64,000 nucleotides of DNA from Acanthosoma haemorrhoidale (GCA_930367205.1 OV884009.1:119177454-119241453), one strand, 5' to 3'. Shown: positions 48,442 through 59,745, counted from the stretch's first letter. Translations and numbers: made by a program. Notes: generated from the sequence alone by a model not told the origin.

Positions 48442-48721
48442 CGCCGTCCAAACAAGAATGTGCAAATAAACTTTTCTGCCAGTAGCTAAATGGAGGACTT
48501 AGCATCGAAGCAAAGCACATCTATAGGGACAAAAGAAACTAGCGATGAGTCTCCATTGTTCAGCCTAACTCGATACTGTTGGTGCTGAAGAATACAGCAG
48601 TAGAGAACATTGAAGCACAAACACAGCCTAAAACCCCATCAATATTTGTCCGAAGTATTAGCAATTTCAAATTGTTATTTTCACAAGATCCAAAAATTTC
48701 GACAAGAAGATTGACGTAGTT

Positions 48722-48937
48722 TGTAGTGAAGAACCGTTGTAAATAACTATAAGTTTGGTTAACTGTTATAAATAACAGTGTGTTACGACACACCTGGCTT
48801 GTGTTCAGAAGGTTTTAGTTTGAGCGTATGCGTACTGTTTTCAATACCTATGTCTCATGTATTGTGTAAATAAATTATATTGCGTTATTCAATTAAATAT
48901 GAAAATGTGTCTCATTATTCGGCCCCTTGTCACAACA
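48722..48937 (+). repeat. solo LTR of the Gypsy C family
   Basis: Begins tgtagtgaagaaccgttgta and ends ccccttgtcacaaca, matching the Gypsy C 3' LTR over its length. An extra about 35 bases near 48745-48780 duplicate the taaataacagtgt segment. Flanks are tagtt (48717-48721) and tagct (48938-48942), a 5-base target duplication with one mismatch. No internal element sequence is left, so LTR-LTR recombination removed it. Confidence 0.9.
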
Positions 48938-48992
48938 TAGCTCTTATTACTGAAATAGGACTTAGGAGTAAACGACCCTTTATAGGTCGACA

Positions 48993-49261
48993 GTTAAATA
49001 ATCTTGTTTGAGGAGAGTATTTTAAAAAACATTATTATGAATAAAAATCAAAACACTGGTAAATATATACAAATATTATTCAGTTACAGCGTTACAACAT
49101 TCTTTTAGCAAGGCTAAACCACAAGTGTTTGGGATCTTTGCTGGAGGCAGGTAGTCTGAGGGTTAGGAGGGGTTAAAGACAAAGAAAAGTGAGACCATAT
49201 GTCTCAACTGAAGTACATGCTTCAGCTAACAATTAGTATTATATAACTGACGATACCACAC
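48993..49261. other. unclassified insertion inside the J1 endonuclease relic
   Basis: Compared with the minus-strand J1 copy (around 25800), endonuclease similarity stops after cgacag at about 48992 and resumes at about 49262 (aactgatcacccagatgg). The about 270 intervening bases have no J1 counterpart, no open frame and no obvious inverted repeats. Confidence 0.5.
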
Positions 49262-50024
49262 TTATAGAACTGATCACCCAGATGGGTACCACTGTCATTG
49301 TTTATAACTCCATTTAACTTCATAACATCCACAATATTCTTTTGGTAGAACGGGATTTCCTTCCGTCCACAGCAGTGTCAATCAGCACCTTCACTTTCCC
49401 CCTCACCCTAGCATCGATGACCAATGCACGAGGACGTGCTTTGCCGTTTGCACTCACGCGGAAACATAGTTCCACTATATCTCCTGATACTGCCTCTTAT
49501 TGGCCATCTGATCCCAACGTCGTGATGATAGGTGTGAATAGGTCGGAAGAATTCACTCTACTTCTTTCCTGTGCGTTCACACCTCACCCTAGTCATAAAA
49601 ACCATACTCATGCCACAACAATGTTGAAAATTTCCTCACTCCACCTATTCCTCTCTCACTTCCACCAAAAGCCGTTAACCCCCCTGTCAAATACCTTCTA
49701 AAAAACTTACCGTTGTGAAAATCTCCTAAAGCCATAATCTTTCAAACCTACGTTTATTATTGCATTATCCGAACAACGCACTTTCCTCTTTTCTGGAAAC
49801 ATTCTATTATTGTTCTATTCGCTAAACCTGGTAAACTACCCAATGGTGCCTCTACTTATTGTCCAATTAGCCTACTCCCTATCCTTTTAAAAATCTTTGA
49901 AAACTCCTATTAAAACGTCTACTTCAAATTCTTGAATCCAAAATCTTTTCTCCTACTCAGATGTTTGGTTTCTGTCTAAAATATTCTACTGCTCAATAAG
50001 GCCTTCGCGTTGTATATCTTATTC

Positions 50025-50290
50025 TGAAGGAGGAAACAAAAGTGTATATGTTATACTGAAGGAGGAAACAAATAGTATATATGTTATACTGAAGGGGGAA
50101 AAAATAATGTATATGTTAAACTGAAGAAAACAAATAGTACATATGTTATACTGAAGGAAAACAAATAGTATATATGTTATACTGGAGGAAAACAAATAGT
50201 ATATATTTTATACTGGAGGAAAACAAATAGTATATATGTTATACTGAAGGAAAACAAATAGTATATATGCTATACTGAAGAATGAAACAC
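50025..50290. repeat. tandem repeat, about eight units of 31-36 bases
   Basis: Units read gttatactgaaggaaaacaa then atagtatatat. Early units contain an extra gagg/gggg and later units are shorter. The array starts directly after the J1 relic. Confidence 0.92.
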
Positions 50291-52723
50291 ATAAAATATA
50301 TGTGCGCGTGTCAAATTTTGGAAATGACATTTTGAGCATCAATGGATAATCATGAAAATAGTAATGACATACTGTCTACAGATAGCCTATAATCCAAACA
50401 AAAAAAATTAAATTTGACATTTATACGTTGGGTGTTTGCTATTGGACGGTGTCCAACATGTCAGTGGCTATCCTTTACTTGTTCTTAACTCCAACACTAG
50501 AAAGGTCACATGTTATTTAAAAATTAAACCTTGAAGTAAACACATCATTTGGGCATAAGGGGATGATAATACAAAATTAATTGTTATTTCATTCATGCTT
50601 AACCGACATTGCTCCAGTAATTACCAATATGGGATTTCATTACTTTGGCAAGATTACAAAACGTATTGTTATTATTATCCCATCCATCAATTTATTATTG
50701 TCAGTTTCCAAAATTATTATGCCTTCAAGTATACATAGTTTCACGTTTATCTTAATAAAGGAATTTCTCAACATAAACATTAATCAGCGAAACCGAACAA
50801 TCAAATTATCAGACACACCATTCAATTACACAACACTATACAACTACTTGAAAAATGTTATAAGTAACAATTATCGTATATAGTAGAAATTACAAGCCAG
50901 GCTAAATCTTTCACGCAGATATAGAAAATAATAAAAAAATTTTAATTTATAAATCGGAATAGAACTGTGATTCTCGGAACAAACCACTATAACAATAGTA
51001 TAATGAAGTAATTTTATGTAAAACTGTGGGGACCTCCATAAATTATTATTTCTTGATGCTTAGCAATCTAGTGCGTTAGGCAATCGAAGAAAAAAGGGAA
51101 AGTGTCATAGGTAATATAAATATATGCATTAAGATATACGTACAAGTAATTATGTTACACGTAAAACAATATATACTTAATTGTGAGTTCATAGTTAGCC
51201 TTAAATACATAAATTGGTTAAAGTTTTTTTTAGGAGAACGGGTTAAGTAGATGAAAATAAGTTGTAAGGTTTTCATCATGTTTATTAATGGTCAACGTTT
51301 CCATTTATTATGTATGTCTGCATCAGGTCCTGATAAGATGAGCATTCTCCTTTAGACATCTTTTCCATGTCTTTTAAACATACCTGTTTCTTCTGTCATC
51401 TACGTATCTTTTTATTTTAATCTATCAAATGTTACATACAAATATCAATTCATTAGCCAGCCACACATTTGTAAATATTTTTTTCGGACCAGTTTGTGTT
51501 GATTGTCAATGGATTATTCAATGATTGACATTGTTGTGATATTCAGTGTTGTGGGCTGGACTCTATTACAAATGTTGCAGTTGGTTTGGAATGCCTCATC
51601 CATTGTGGTTATTTATTTTCAAAGTTTTGTTTGGTAGTTGAATAATATATTAATTAAATCTTCATTATCTGGTTCTAAGTGTTTTCCACGATGCTTAAAG
51701 CCAATTTTGGAGTCAGTTTTCATATAGGTCTCACACTTTTTTAAGCATTAAGTAAAGATCTATGTCTTTTTAAGAGCTCATTCTTTTTTTAAGAGTTTTG
51801 TAATCTTGAAATTTCCGGAATATCGACCAGTGATTTAAACAATGAAAAAACTATTAATCAAAATGCCATTATTTTTTCCGTTTTCCATTAATTATCCGAT
51901 AAAAAAAAAGGCTGCTACTTAGATGAAAAATGTAACGAGCTTGCTCTTGAAATCTCCCTTGCCTGCCAGTGAAGGAGTTGCAACACACAATATAAAGTAA
52001 CTAATTTGTATTTTTAACATTTATCTTCAAAATAAATGATGTCAACATGATCAGTTTTTTTACTAAGCAGTAAAATTTCATACACCTGCCTTGAACAGAC
52101 GAACAACAGAGACCAGAACAGACCGAGCCAGACACATGGGAGAAAAAAACCAAAGGGACCTCAAAAAATACTAGCCCTTTCAAAAAAAAAAACGATATAT
52201 AAGGACTTTAAGTGTACTACTCTTTTGAGTCCCAAGACTTTTTAATGAAAACTCAAAGGATAACTACTATAAAAGTATAAGCCAATACAAAAATAAATAC
52301 AAGGTACATTATGAAGTACATTAGCTATATGGAATATTTTTATTGATTTTCAAACTATTATTAATTACCAAAAGTCATCAAAATTAAGTTCTCAATTTAT
52401 TCGATGATATTTTGAAATTGCATGGACGTTTTATAACTTGAGCACACAAGATGTCATAAATTCATGATAAGTAATAAAGGGTAATATTCCTATTGATTAG
52501 TAGATTCCTTGATAACTCGGAGCCTAGATATTGGAGATCCACCATCATTTTTGAAATGTTGATAAATGTATTATAATAAACTAAGGTCGGCAACTGCTTT
52601 GAATATGTTGCAGGCTATTTATTCTGTTATCAAGCTCATGGGAGGTGGCTTTAAAGGCTGCCGTGTTTTTGACAATGAAACAACTTAAAGGCTTTATTAA
52701 ATGAAGACGCGCTGTCAAGCCAG
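50291..52723. other. AT-rich spacer
   Basis: No recognised gene. A 100-codon frame at 50581-50883 and short minus-strand frames (51279-51076, 52183-52001) have AT-driven Ile/Asn/Lys-rich composition and no domain. Confidence 0.55.
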
Positions 52724-52896
52724 CTGTGAACCGAAAGAGCTTGTGGGTAATTAACAAAACACTTATTAAGGTTATTATGGTTTATTACAGTCTTATCACA
52801 CACACACTACTCTGCTACAAAGTTCAATTACAAAGAGGTCCTAGTACAAAGAGGTTGACTAGATTTAAACAATACTTGATACCTCCAGTCCCTACA
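52724..52896 (-). repeat. Gypsy E 3' LTR (borders approximate)
   Basis: On the minus strand a polypurine stretch (gatagggggtaatg, 52910-52897) is followed by tgtagggactggaggtatca and then aataaacc signals. The LTR most likely ends ttcggttcaca at 52724. No second LTR is in the window, so the right-hand border rests on the TG...CA rule only. Confidence 0.55.
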
Positions 52897-53094
52897 TTAC
52901 CCCCTATCCAGTGAACACGTTAATATTTATGAAACACAATTGTGAATTACCTTAATAGGAACTATAGCATTCATAGCATTGTTCAAAAAATATACTGAAA
53001 ATTCAAGAAACAAAATGGAAAAATATTGATTCGAAACAAAATTGTTATATATGAATAGCTTCAAAGAATAATAATCAGAATATAGAAAATTCAT

Positions 53095-55268
53095 TCAAAC
53101 AAGTATTTCTTCCAAATATCTTGCAGGAAACCGCACAGTTCTACCACTTCTAGTAGAGGTTGGTACAGTTTCAGGTTGCTTCTGTTGTTTCTCCTGGTCT
53201 GTAGGCTGCGTCCTCAATACTGGAAAATCATCTGGAGACTGGGCTAAAGGTAAAGTCGAAGAGTCTTGTTGGTTCATATCTTCATCGGCAAGAAAATAAG
53301 CTGGTTTTAGCCGGTCAATAGAAACCGCAATGTCCTTGCCATGGATTTCCAATCGAAAATATTTTTCTAAACGGGTGATGACACGGAAAGGTCCTTCGTA
53401 TGCTGGTTCTAGGGGTTTCTTGATCCGATCAGTGCGCATAAAAACATGTGAGCACTTCTGTAAGTCCTTGTAAATAAAAACGCTCCTAGAAGACTTGTGA
53501 TTTACAGGAACAGGCTTCAGCTGACGCATTTCCTCTTGAAGTTCTCCGACCCAATCTTGTGAATCTGAGAATGTCCGTGATCCATTTGCAAAAAATTCTC
53601 CAGGTAATGTGATAGTTTTTCCATAGAGCATTTGAGATAGGGAAGAATTAGAATCCGGGTGAATTGCTGCTCGCAAGCCTAACAGCACAGTGGGCAAAGT
53701 TTCCGTCCAACTCCGGGAATTATGTGCCTTCAATGCTGTTTTCAATGTACGGTGGAGTCGCTCAATCTTGCCGTTGCATTGAGGGTGATAAGGCGTAGAG
53801 CGGTAGAGTTTGACGCCACATAACGCACTAAAGTGTTTGAACAATCCCGAGTCAAACTGACGACCCTGATCACTCGTTATGCGTCTGGGAACACCAAATC
53901 GCGCAACCCAGTGACTATAAACAGCCATAGCAACTGTTTCAGAAGTGATGTTGTTGAGTGGTACAACTTCCATCCAACCGGTAAATCTATCTATCATGGT
54001 TAACGCGTAAACGTTTCCTTCAGAAGGGGGAAGGGGACCAACTAGGTCTATATGTATCTCAGCTAAACGTTCATCAGGCACTTTATATTGTCCTACCGGA
54101 GATTTCACATGACGGTTGATCTTAGTACGCTGGCATGGCATACACGCTTTAGTCCAATCCTGGATGTTCTTTTTAACATTGAGCCAAACATATTTACCCG
54201 ATACCTGCTTGACGGTCGCCTTAATACCAGGATGAGCTCTATCATGAATAAGATGAAAGACTTGTTGCCGGAATGCCTTGGGGATGAATGGCCGGATGGC
54301 GTCCGTACTGACATCACACCAAAGATGATTTCCACTAGGAAGCTCGTAACTTTTTAATTTTAATGCAGAATCAGATGTCATAAGATTCTGAAGTTCGCTG
54401 TCCGTCTTCTGTTCTTCGGCTATCTTGTCAAAGTCTAACACGTCTAGAGCCTCAATCCGCGACAAAGTGTCCACAACAATATTTTGCTTTCCACTAATAT
54501 GGCGGATGTCTGTGGTAAATTCAGATATGTACTGCAATTGTCTTTGTTGGCGAGGGGAAGCTTTGTCATTTCTCTGCTTGAACGCAAAAATAAGCGGTTT
54601 ATGATCCGTAAAAATCACAAAATGACGCCCTTCTAACAGATGCTTAAAATGCTTGACCGATAAATACATGCTCAACAACTCTCTGTCATATGCACTGTAA
54701 GACTTTTGAGCATCATTAAGTTTTTTAGAGTAAAAAGCTAGAGGTCTCCACCCATTAGGTTCAAGTTGCTGGACCACACCACCCACGCCAACATCGCTGG
54801 CATCAATGACAAGTGCCAAGGGATAGTCTGGGCAAGGATATGTGAGCATAGTTGCATTAGCGAGATCAACTTTGCATTGCTCGAATTTGGCAACTGCTTC
54901 CTGAGTCCATGTGATTTTCCTATTGTCCTTTTTCCTTGCTCCTCTAAGATAGTCATGCAAAATGGCTTGAGTTTCTGCAGCCTTGTGTAAATATCCTCTG
55001 TAAAAATTTAGCATTCCTAAAAACTGGCGAAGCTGTTGAACAGTCTGGGGAAGCTTGTAGTTAACGATGACATTGACCTTCTCTGGAAGAGGTATTGATC
55101 CATCTGGAGTGATTCTGTACCCCAAAAATTCCAATTCTTGCACTCCAAACATAGATTTGGCTACACTTATACGCAAGCCATATTTGTCCAAGCGGTTGAA
55201 AACAATCTCCAAATGACGCTTGTGCTCTTCTTCCGTTGACGAAGCAATTAGGCCATCATCTAAAAAAA
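53095..55268 (-). CDS. Gypsy E pol: RT end, RNase H and integrase, unbroken
   Basis: The longest intact frame in the window (705 codons from the ATG at 55212; open to about 55268). It starts at the RT catalytic motif: FLDDGLIASSTEEEHKRH lies just upstream of that ATG. Then LEFLGYRITPDG, LRQFLGMLNFYRGYL, RNase H (LVIDASDVGVGG, YSAYDRELLSMYLS, IFTDHKPLIFAF, with D-E-D residues present). Integrase follows: HDRAHPG and CMPCQRTK zinc region, IHIDLVGPLP (Asp), TSDQGRQFDS (Asp) and GKIERLHRT (Glu), with exact D-35-E spacing. A YEGPFRVITRLEKYFRLEI C-terminal domain and a Pro/Gln-rich tail end the frame. gag, protease and the RT N-terminal half are missing above 55268. Confidence 0.93.
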
Positions 55269-55980
55269 TGAAGAAATTTGTAAATGAAATTTTCTTAGTT
55301 ACGAATCGCTGTAGTGAAATAAACTGTTACTAAATACGTATATCCTTTTTCACTGTAATGTCCTAAAAAATTATTAAATGTGAGAATTTAGGAAATGGAA
55401 GAAGAGAAGAAGAATACGAGAAATAAATTTATATTTTGATGTTAAAAAGACAAATAATCAATTATAATTTTTACTGAATAATATAAAATAAATAAAAATC
55501 CAACCACTTTATTTAGAATGACGAATGAAAATATTCTCTCACACTGCCACAAATCCAAGCGAGGATCGCAGACATGGATTGGTCCACAATGTCTGCTACT
55601 CCTCAAGATAAACGTAACGTGAGCAGAAATCGTTCAAATTAAGTATATATGTAAGTTTGAACGTTACCGCCAAACTTCGGCACATATGCTAGATGTCCCT
55701 ACAGAGTGCGCTAGGACCGAATGACGCTCCGAGTTGTAACCTCCTGAATATGGGTACTCTTGTTAAGACAATGGTCAACACTTATTACCGACAATTGTAT
55801 TGATTCAGGTTAGTTATAAGTTTTATTTGTTTATTGTAATATTTGTAGCGCTAGCTAATGTGTACATATGTTTAATATTACAGTTCTAAACTACATCTAC
55901 AAGTGTTCGATTTATAACCTTACAACCTCCACTTCCTTTAAGTTTCTGGATTCGAAACTTACATATATATATAGATATAA
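55269..55980. other. spacer between Gypsy E and Gypsy A
   Basis: AT-rich to mixed sequence with no recognised gene. Similarity to Gypsy pol stops abruptly at 55268, where the minus strand reads tttcttcatttttttag just before the coding part. Confidence 0.55.
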
Positions 55981-56114
55981 CTTAAATCGAACGAGTAACG
56001 TAACCCGAAAAAGGTTGGGTGAAATCAAGCACGGCTGAGTATAACATAAAGACTGTTTTATTTCTCCCTCTTACATCTATATATACCTTGTGAGATGGGA
56101 TTAGCCCCACTCAC
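55981..56114 (-). repeat. Gypsy A 3' LTR
   Basis: Same 134 bases as 61022-61155 apart from six transitions. On the minus strand it contains a TATA-like ggtatatatag, then an aataaaac signal, and ends ...tcgatttaag. Confidence 0.88.
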
Positions 56115-56159
56115 TTCATAGGAGGAACTTTTGTTCCGGAGTTGTACAGAGTTTGTGAT

Positions 56160-56447
56160 CCAGCTTCTTCGTCTGGATTAACATAGTACTAATACAAGAA
56201 AAAGAAACGTATAGTTCTTTTATCGAGTTAACATAGGAATAATACATTATGAAAAAGAAAACATGGTTAAAACATGGAAATAATACATTATAACGAAGAA
56301 AACCTAATACATTATAAAAAAGAGAACATTGTTAATAACCTAGAAATAATACATTATAAAGAAGAAAACCTTGTCAATAGGTGATACCACATCACAACAA
56401 ACAACCAAAAAATAACAAAATATAGATGTCCCAGCTTCTTCGTCTGG
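56160..56447. repeat. repeat block in Gypsy A 3' non-coding region
   Basis: ccagcttcttcgtctgg occurs at 56160-56176 and again at 56431-56447. Between them four irregular units carry aataatacattat followed by aagaaaac (near 56230, 56280, 56305 and 56348). Confidence 0.75.
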
Positions 56448-56493
56448 GTTACATACTCGTTTCCATTATACAATTATCAATTATTACAGAATT

Positions 56494-57846
56494 TTATGAG
56501 TCATGGTGGGTCGGAGTATCCGCCCGAGCGCCGCCGCCCGGCTCGTGAGACACTCGCGACTGGGGCTCTCTAAGTTCGTCCCTGTGGACCGTGCGATTTC
56601 GGAAGGGAAACTTTACGTCCTTAATTGTATACAAGTTATATTCCCTTATCGCGATGACCTTGTACGGTCCTTCGTAGCGAGCGGCCGTCTTAGTTCTCGC
56701 GGTTCGTAATCGCCGGTATACGATCGTCCTTAGAGTTAATGTCCCCCCTTGTATTATCCCTGCTCTGTCGTTAGCCCGGTCGACGCGCGTTTGTTTCTCT
56801 TTTATAACCTTTTCCCGAACTCGGTCCCAAAGTCCTCTCCGCTCTTTGCGCGTTTGAACTAGATACCCACGCAGCTCTACGTTCTGGGCTGTCATTAAAT
56901 CCCCCCTATTTCGCCTATTTTGTCCGAATACGATTTCCACCGGCGAAAAACCCGTTGCCACGTGAATCGTATGGTTGTAAGCAACCACGGCCCTCGGCAA
57001 CACTTCCAGAGGTTCCAACCCCCGACCAAGTCTGAGCAACCTCAAGTGCTCCCCCAGAGTATTGTGGAGTCGTTCCACCGCCCCCCGTCCCTTGATGTGA
57101 TGAGGTGTATTCCGGTGCCACGTTATCCCTAGTTCCCGAGTCTGCTCACGTACGAAGTTATTCTCGAACTCGCGTCCGCAATCCGACGTGATCCCCTCTG
57201 GTACCCCATAGGTCGCACACCAGTTTAAGACCCCTTCCCACACTGTCTCCGGGGTTTTCTTCTCTATGGGGTAGGCCATGGCCAGCTTGCTAAACGTATC
57301 TATTGCCGTGAGCCATGATTGACCCGCGTTAGAGTAAACGTCTATCTGTATATCCTTAAGGGGTTCTAATGGCGTTTCGGTTATTACCTGAGATGTCACT
57401 GGGGGGTGTTGGTCGTATTTACTTCGCTGGCATATCTCGCGTTGAGCTATGCACTCCCGCACTGTCTTTTCGATACCCCCCAAAAATACATCCTTCTTAT
57501 CGCGTGGTTGGTTTCTTCTATCCCCCTATGATTTGTCGTTCCCGTATGGTGGTCCGCAACTATCCGTCGTAGGGTCTGTTCGTCGGTAACGGTTTCTACT
57601 TGTCGCAAGCATCTTATTAGGTCGTAATTTATCCCGATTCTTTCCTGCCGCCATAATCATTTTACTTTTTCTGAGAGCAGCCTGTTTCCCATGAATATAT
57701 GATAAGCTTTCCCTTGCGGCGCAAATCCCTAGATAATCTGTCCTAAGTTTTCCTCGGTTATTGTCACGTGGGTCCACTTTCCAGCGAGTCGCGTTGATAG
57801 CGCAACGCAAACGGTTCCTCCTGTGGTGAGTCATCCTCCATGGCAT
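56494..57846 (-). pseudogene. Gypsy A integrase
   Basis: Frame 57483-56494 is open for 329 codons. It starts in the zinc-binding region (VRECIAQREICQRSKYD) and continues IQIDVYSNAGQSWLTAIDTF (first Asp), GITSDCGREFENNF (second Asp) and GRGAVERLHNTL (Glu), with D-35-E spacing, so the catalytic triad is intact. NHTIHVATGFSPVEIVFGQ follows, and a C-terminal domain (YEGPYKVIAIREYNLYTIKD). Upstream, 57846-57526 in the same frame carries the segment between RNase H and integrase, closed by a stop. A frameshift separates this frame from RNase H near 57780-57846. Confidence 0.9.
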
Positions 57847-59332
57847 TAACGACGAGATCTCGCGACAGCCAATCCGCCACCGCGTTTTCGCTACCTTTTT
57901 TGTGGGCCACTCTAAACGTATACGCCGCGAGTCGCTCCTTCCAGCGTGCCACTCTCGCGGAGGATTCCTTTAGAGTTCCCACGTAAATCAACGGTTTATG
58001 GTCCGTATGTAGTTCAAAACTCCTCTCTTAGATATACGATCGAAAGTATTCGACCCCCCATACTACCACCAACAGTTCGCGTTCGATTGCGCTATAGCGG
58101 CTTTCAGCCGGGTTCAGCCGGCGCCCCGCGTAAGCAATAGGTTTTCCCCCCTCGTTAAAAGCTTGCGAAAGCACCGCCCCTATCGCCGTTTCGCTCGCGT
58201 CTGTCGTGACTTTAAATGTTCGGTCGAAGTCCGGGAATGATAACAGTGGTCGAGTAGTCAAGATCTCGCGGCACTTCTCGATGCTTCTCAATTGCGCAGG
58301 CCCCAAATGAAATCGTTTCCCTTTCTTCAACAATTCAGTCAGTGGTCCGGTCAGTTCCGCGATTCCTGGTACGAATTTCCGGTAATAGTTTACCATTCCC
58401 AAAAACCGTCGCACCCCTCGTACATTCTTGGGCAACGGAGCCTCGCGAATGACCCTTACGCGGTCGGGGGTTGGCCGCACCCCCTCGCTCGAGACTACAT
58501 GTCCCAAAAATCTTATCTCACGACGCCCGAACTAGGATTTCTCTTGGGATAGTTTTAACCCGAACTCTCGGATTCTGGCGAGGATTTCCCGCAAGTGTTG
58601 GACCTGTCAAGTGTCCTTTGACTTACTGAAAACTATTAAATCGTCCATATAAACCTGTAAGAAGGCCTCCCCCAAGCCCCTTTGCAATTCGTCCATGAGA
58701 CGTTGGAAAGTTAGTGGGGCCCCTTTTAGTCCGAAAGGCATTCGGACGAATTCGAAGTGCCCCCGCTCCCAAGTGAAGGCCGTCTTTCCAGCATCCGCCT
58801 CGGCCATTCGAACTTGATGGTAGCCGCTTTTAAGGTCTAATGTACTAAATATTACGGCCCCCGACAGTCTGTCTAGGATGTCGTCGATCCTAGGCAGCGG
58901 ATACCTTTCATCCTGAGTGAATTCGTTCAACTTCCTATAGTCGTCTACGATCCTATATTTTTTCTTTTCATTTCCCTGCTCCGTTGACCTTTTCTCCACT
59001 ACCCACAGCGGGCTATTAAATGGAGACTTACTTGTCCTAATTATCCCTTGGTCACGTAGCTCCGTCAACTGCTCCCGGATGATCTCCCTCATCGCCTGCG
59101 GGTACCGCCTGTCCTTCACATAGACGGGTGCCTCTGTTGTTAATTTAATACGGTGTACAGTCTTCCCCTTGGTGGGAAGTATTTCGCCCTCTCGGTAGAA
59201 CAAGTCGCGATTTTCTATTATGACCTCCCGCAACGGCTCTCCGATGCTCTGGGCCGCTCCAACTTGAACTCCTTTTTCCGCGTGTCCACCCTCGAGAGTG
59301 TATTTGTCCACCCCTAGTTTGAAAGTCCACAA
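57764..59332 (-). pseudogene. Gypsy A reverse transcriptase and RNase H, in-frame stops
   Basis: Three open segments in the same frame (59332-58607, 58507-58028, 57991-57764). RT: GKTVHRIKLTTEAPVYVKDR, YRIVDDYRKLNEFT, FSTLDLKSGYHQV, MPFGLKGAPLTFQRLMD and VYMDDLIVFS with intact YMDD. Then FLGHVVSSEGVRP, RRFLGMVNYYRKFVPGIAEL, RNase H TTDASETAIGAVL, SAIERELLVVVW, and after a stop TDHKPLIYV. The frame is interrupted only by nonsense codons (at 58609-58607, near 58535 and at 58030-58028), not by indels. Above 59332 the frame continues to protease through one more stop. Confidence 0.9.
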
Positions 59333-59380
59333 GTCCTTCTTGTACTTTAGTCTGAGTCCCGCTACTCTTAGCGCGTCACA

Positions 59381-59647
59381 TCAGATAATTACATCGTACC
59401 CGGTGGCCACCTTATTTACAATATGCATCCGCACTGCCGTTTTGCGTCTCGTGAGTTCGTCCAATCTTATCGTCACCTCCCCGGCCGTCTTACAGTGCCC
59501 GTTGACCGTAGCAATCACGCACTCACATTGCCTCCTCTCCGCCCACACCCCTAATTTCCTCGCCCCTCTTTCGCTTATTATCGAGTGCGTGCATTCTGTG
59601 TCCAACAAGAATTTTAGCCTAGTCTCCCCCCACCTCGCCACGGGCAA
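59381..59647 (-). pseudogene. Gypsy A protease, active site altered
   Basis: FLLDTECTHSIIS stands where Gypsy proteases have LDTG.. or LDTGA, so the active-site Gly is replaced by Glu. GARKLGVW, CKTAGEVTIRLDEL and GYDVII follow, and the expected Gly codon of DVIIG is a TGA stop that ends the frame. It is in the same frame as RT. It would process the polyprotein; this copy is very unlikely to be active. Confidence 0.82.
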
Positions 59648-59745
59648 CCTATTATTTCTCGTTTTACAAATGCTGTTAATTCGTATTATCTCTTCCCGGT
59701 TGCCCCGCCCATCACCGTACCCTCAGTCCACCCGCTGCCAACCCA

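Larger units (their letters stand above)
46430..50003 (+). mobile_element. Jockey-clade (J1) relic split by Transib and a solo LTR
   Basis: J1 sequence is present in three pieces. (1) 46430-46513 and 48442-48721: once the Transib element is removed, an open segment reads TPIPSPTKRTH then AVQTRMCK across the junction. Further on QPKTPSIFVRSISNF resembles Jockey ORF1, and near 48700 the sequence resembles the start of the endonuclease (DKKIDV). (2) 48938-48992: ALITEIGLRSKRPF, endonuclease. (3) 49262-50003: endonuclease (TAVSISTFTFPL, ARGRALPFALTRK), then after a deletion RT sequence (ISSLHLFLSHFHQKPLTPL, HFPLFWKHSIIVLFAKPGK, YCPISLLPILLKIFE). It is strongly decayed. Confidence 0.75.

Noticed and set aside
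50025..50290. Possible CRISPR or regulatory array
   Set aside because: Diverged head-to-tail units without spacers, in eukaryotic DNA; a satellite.
56114..56494. Envelope gene in Gypsy A (errantivirus-like)
   Set aside because: Only about 380 bases lie between integrase and the 3' LTR, filled with repeats; no coding capacity.
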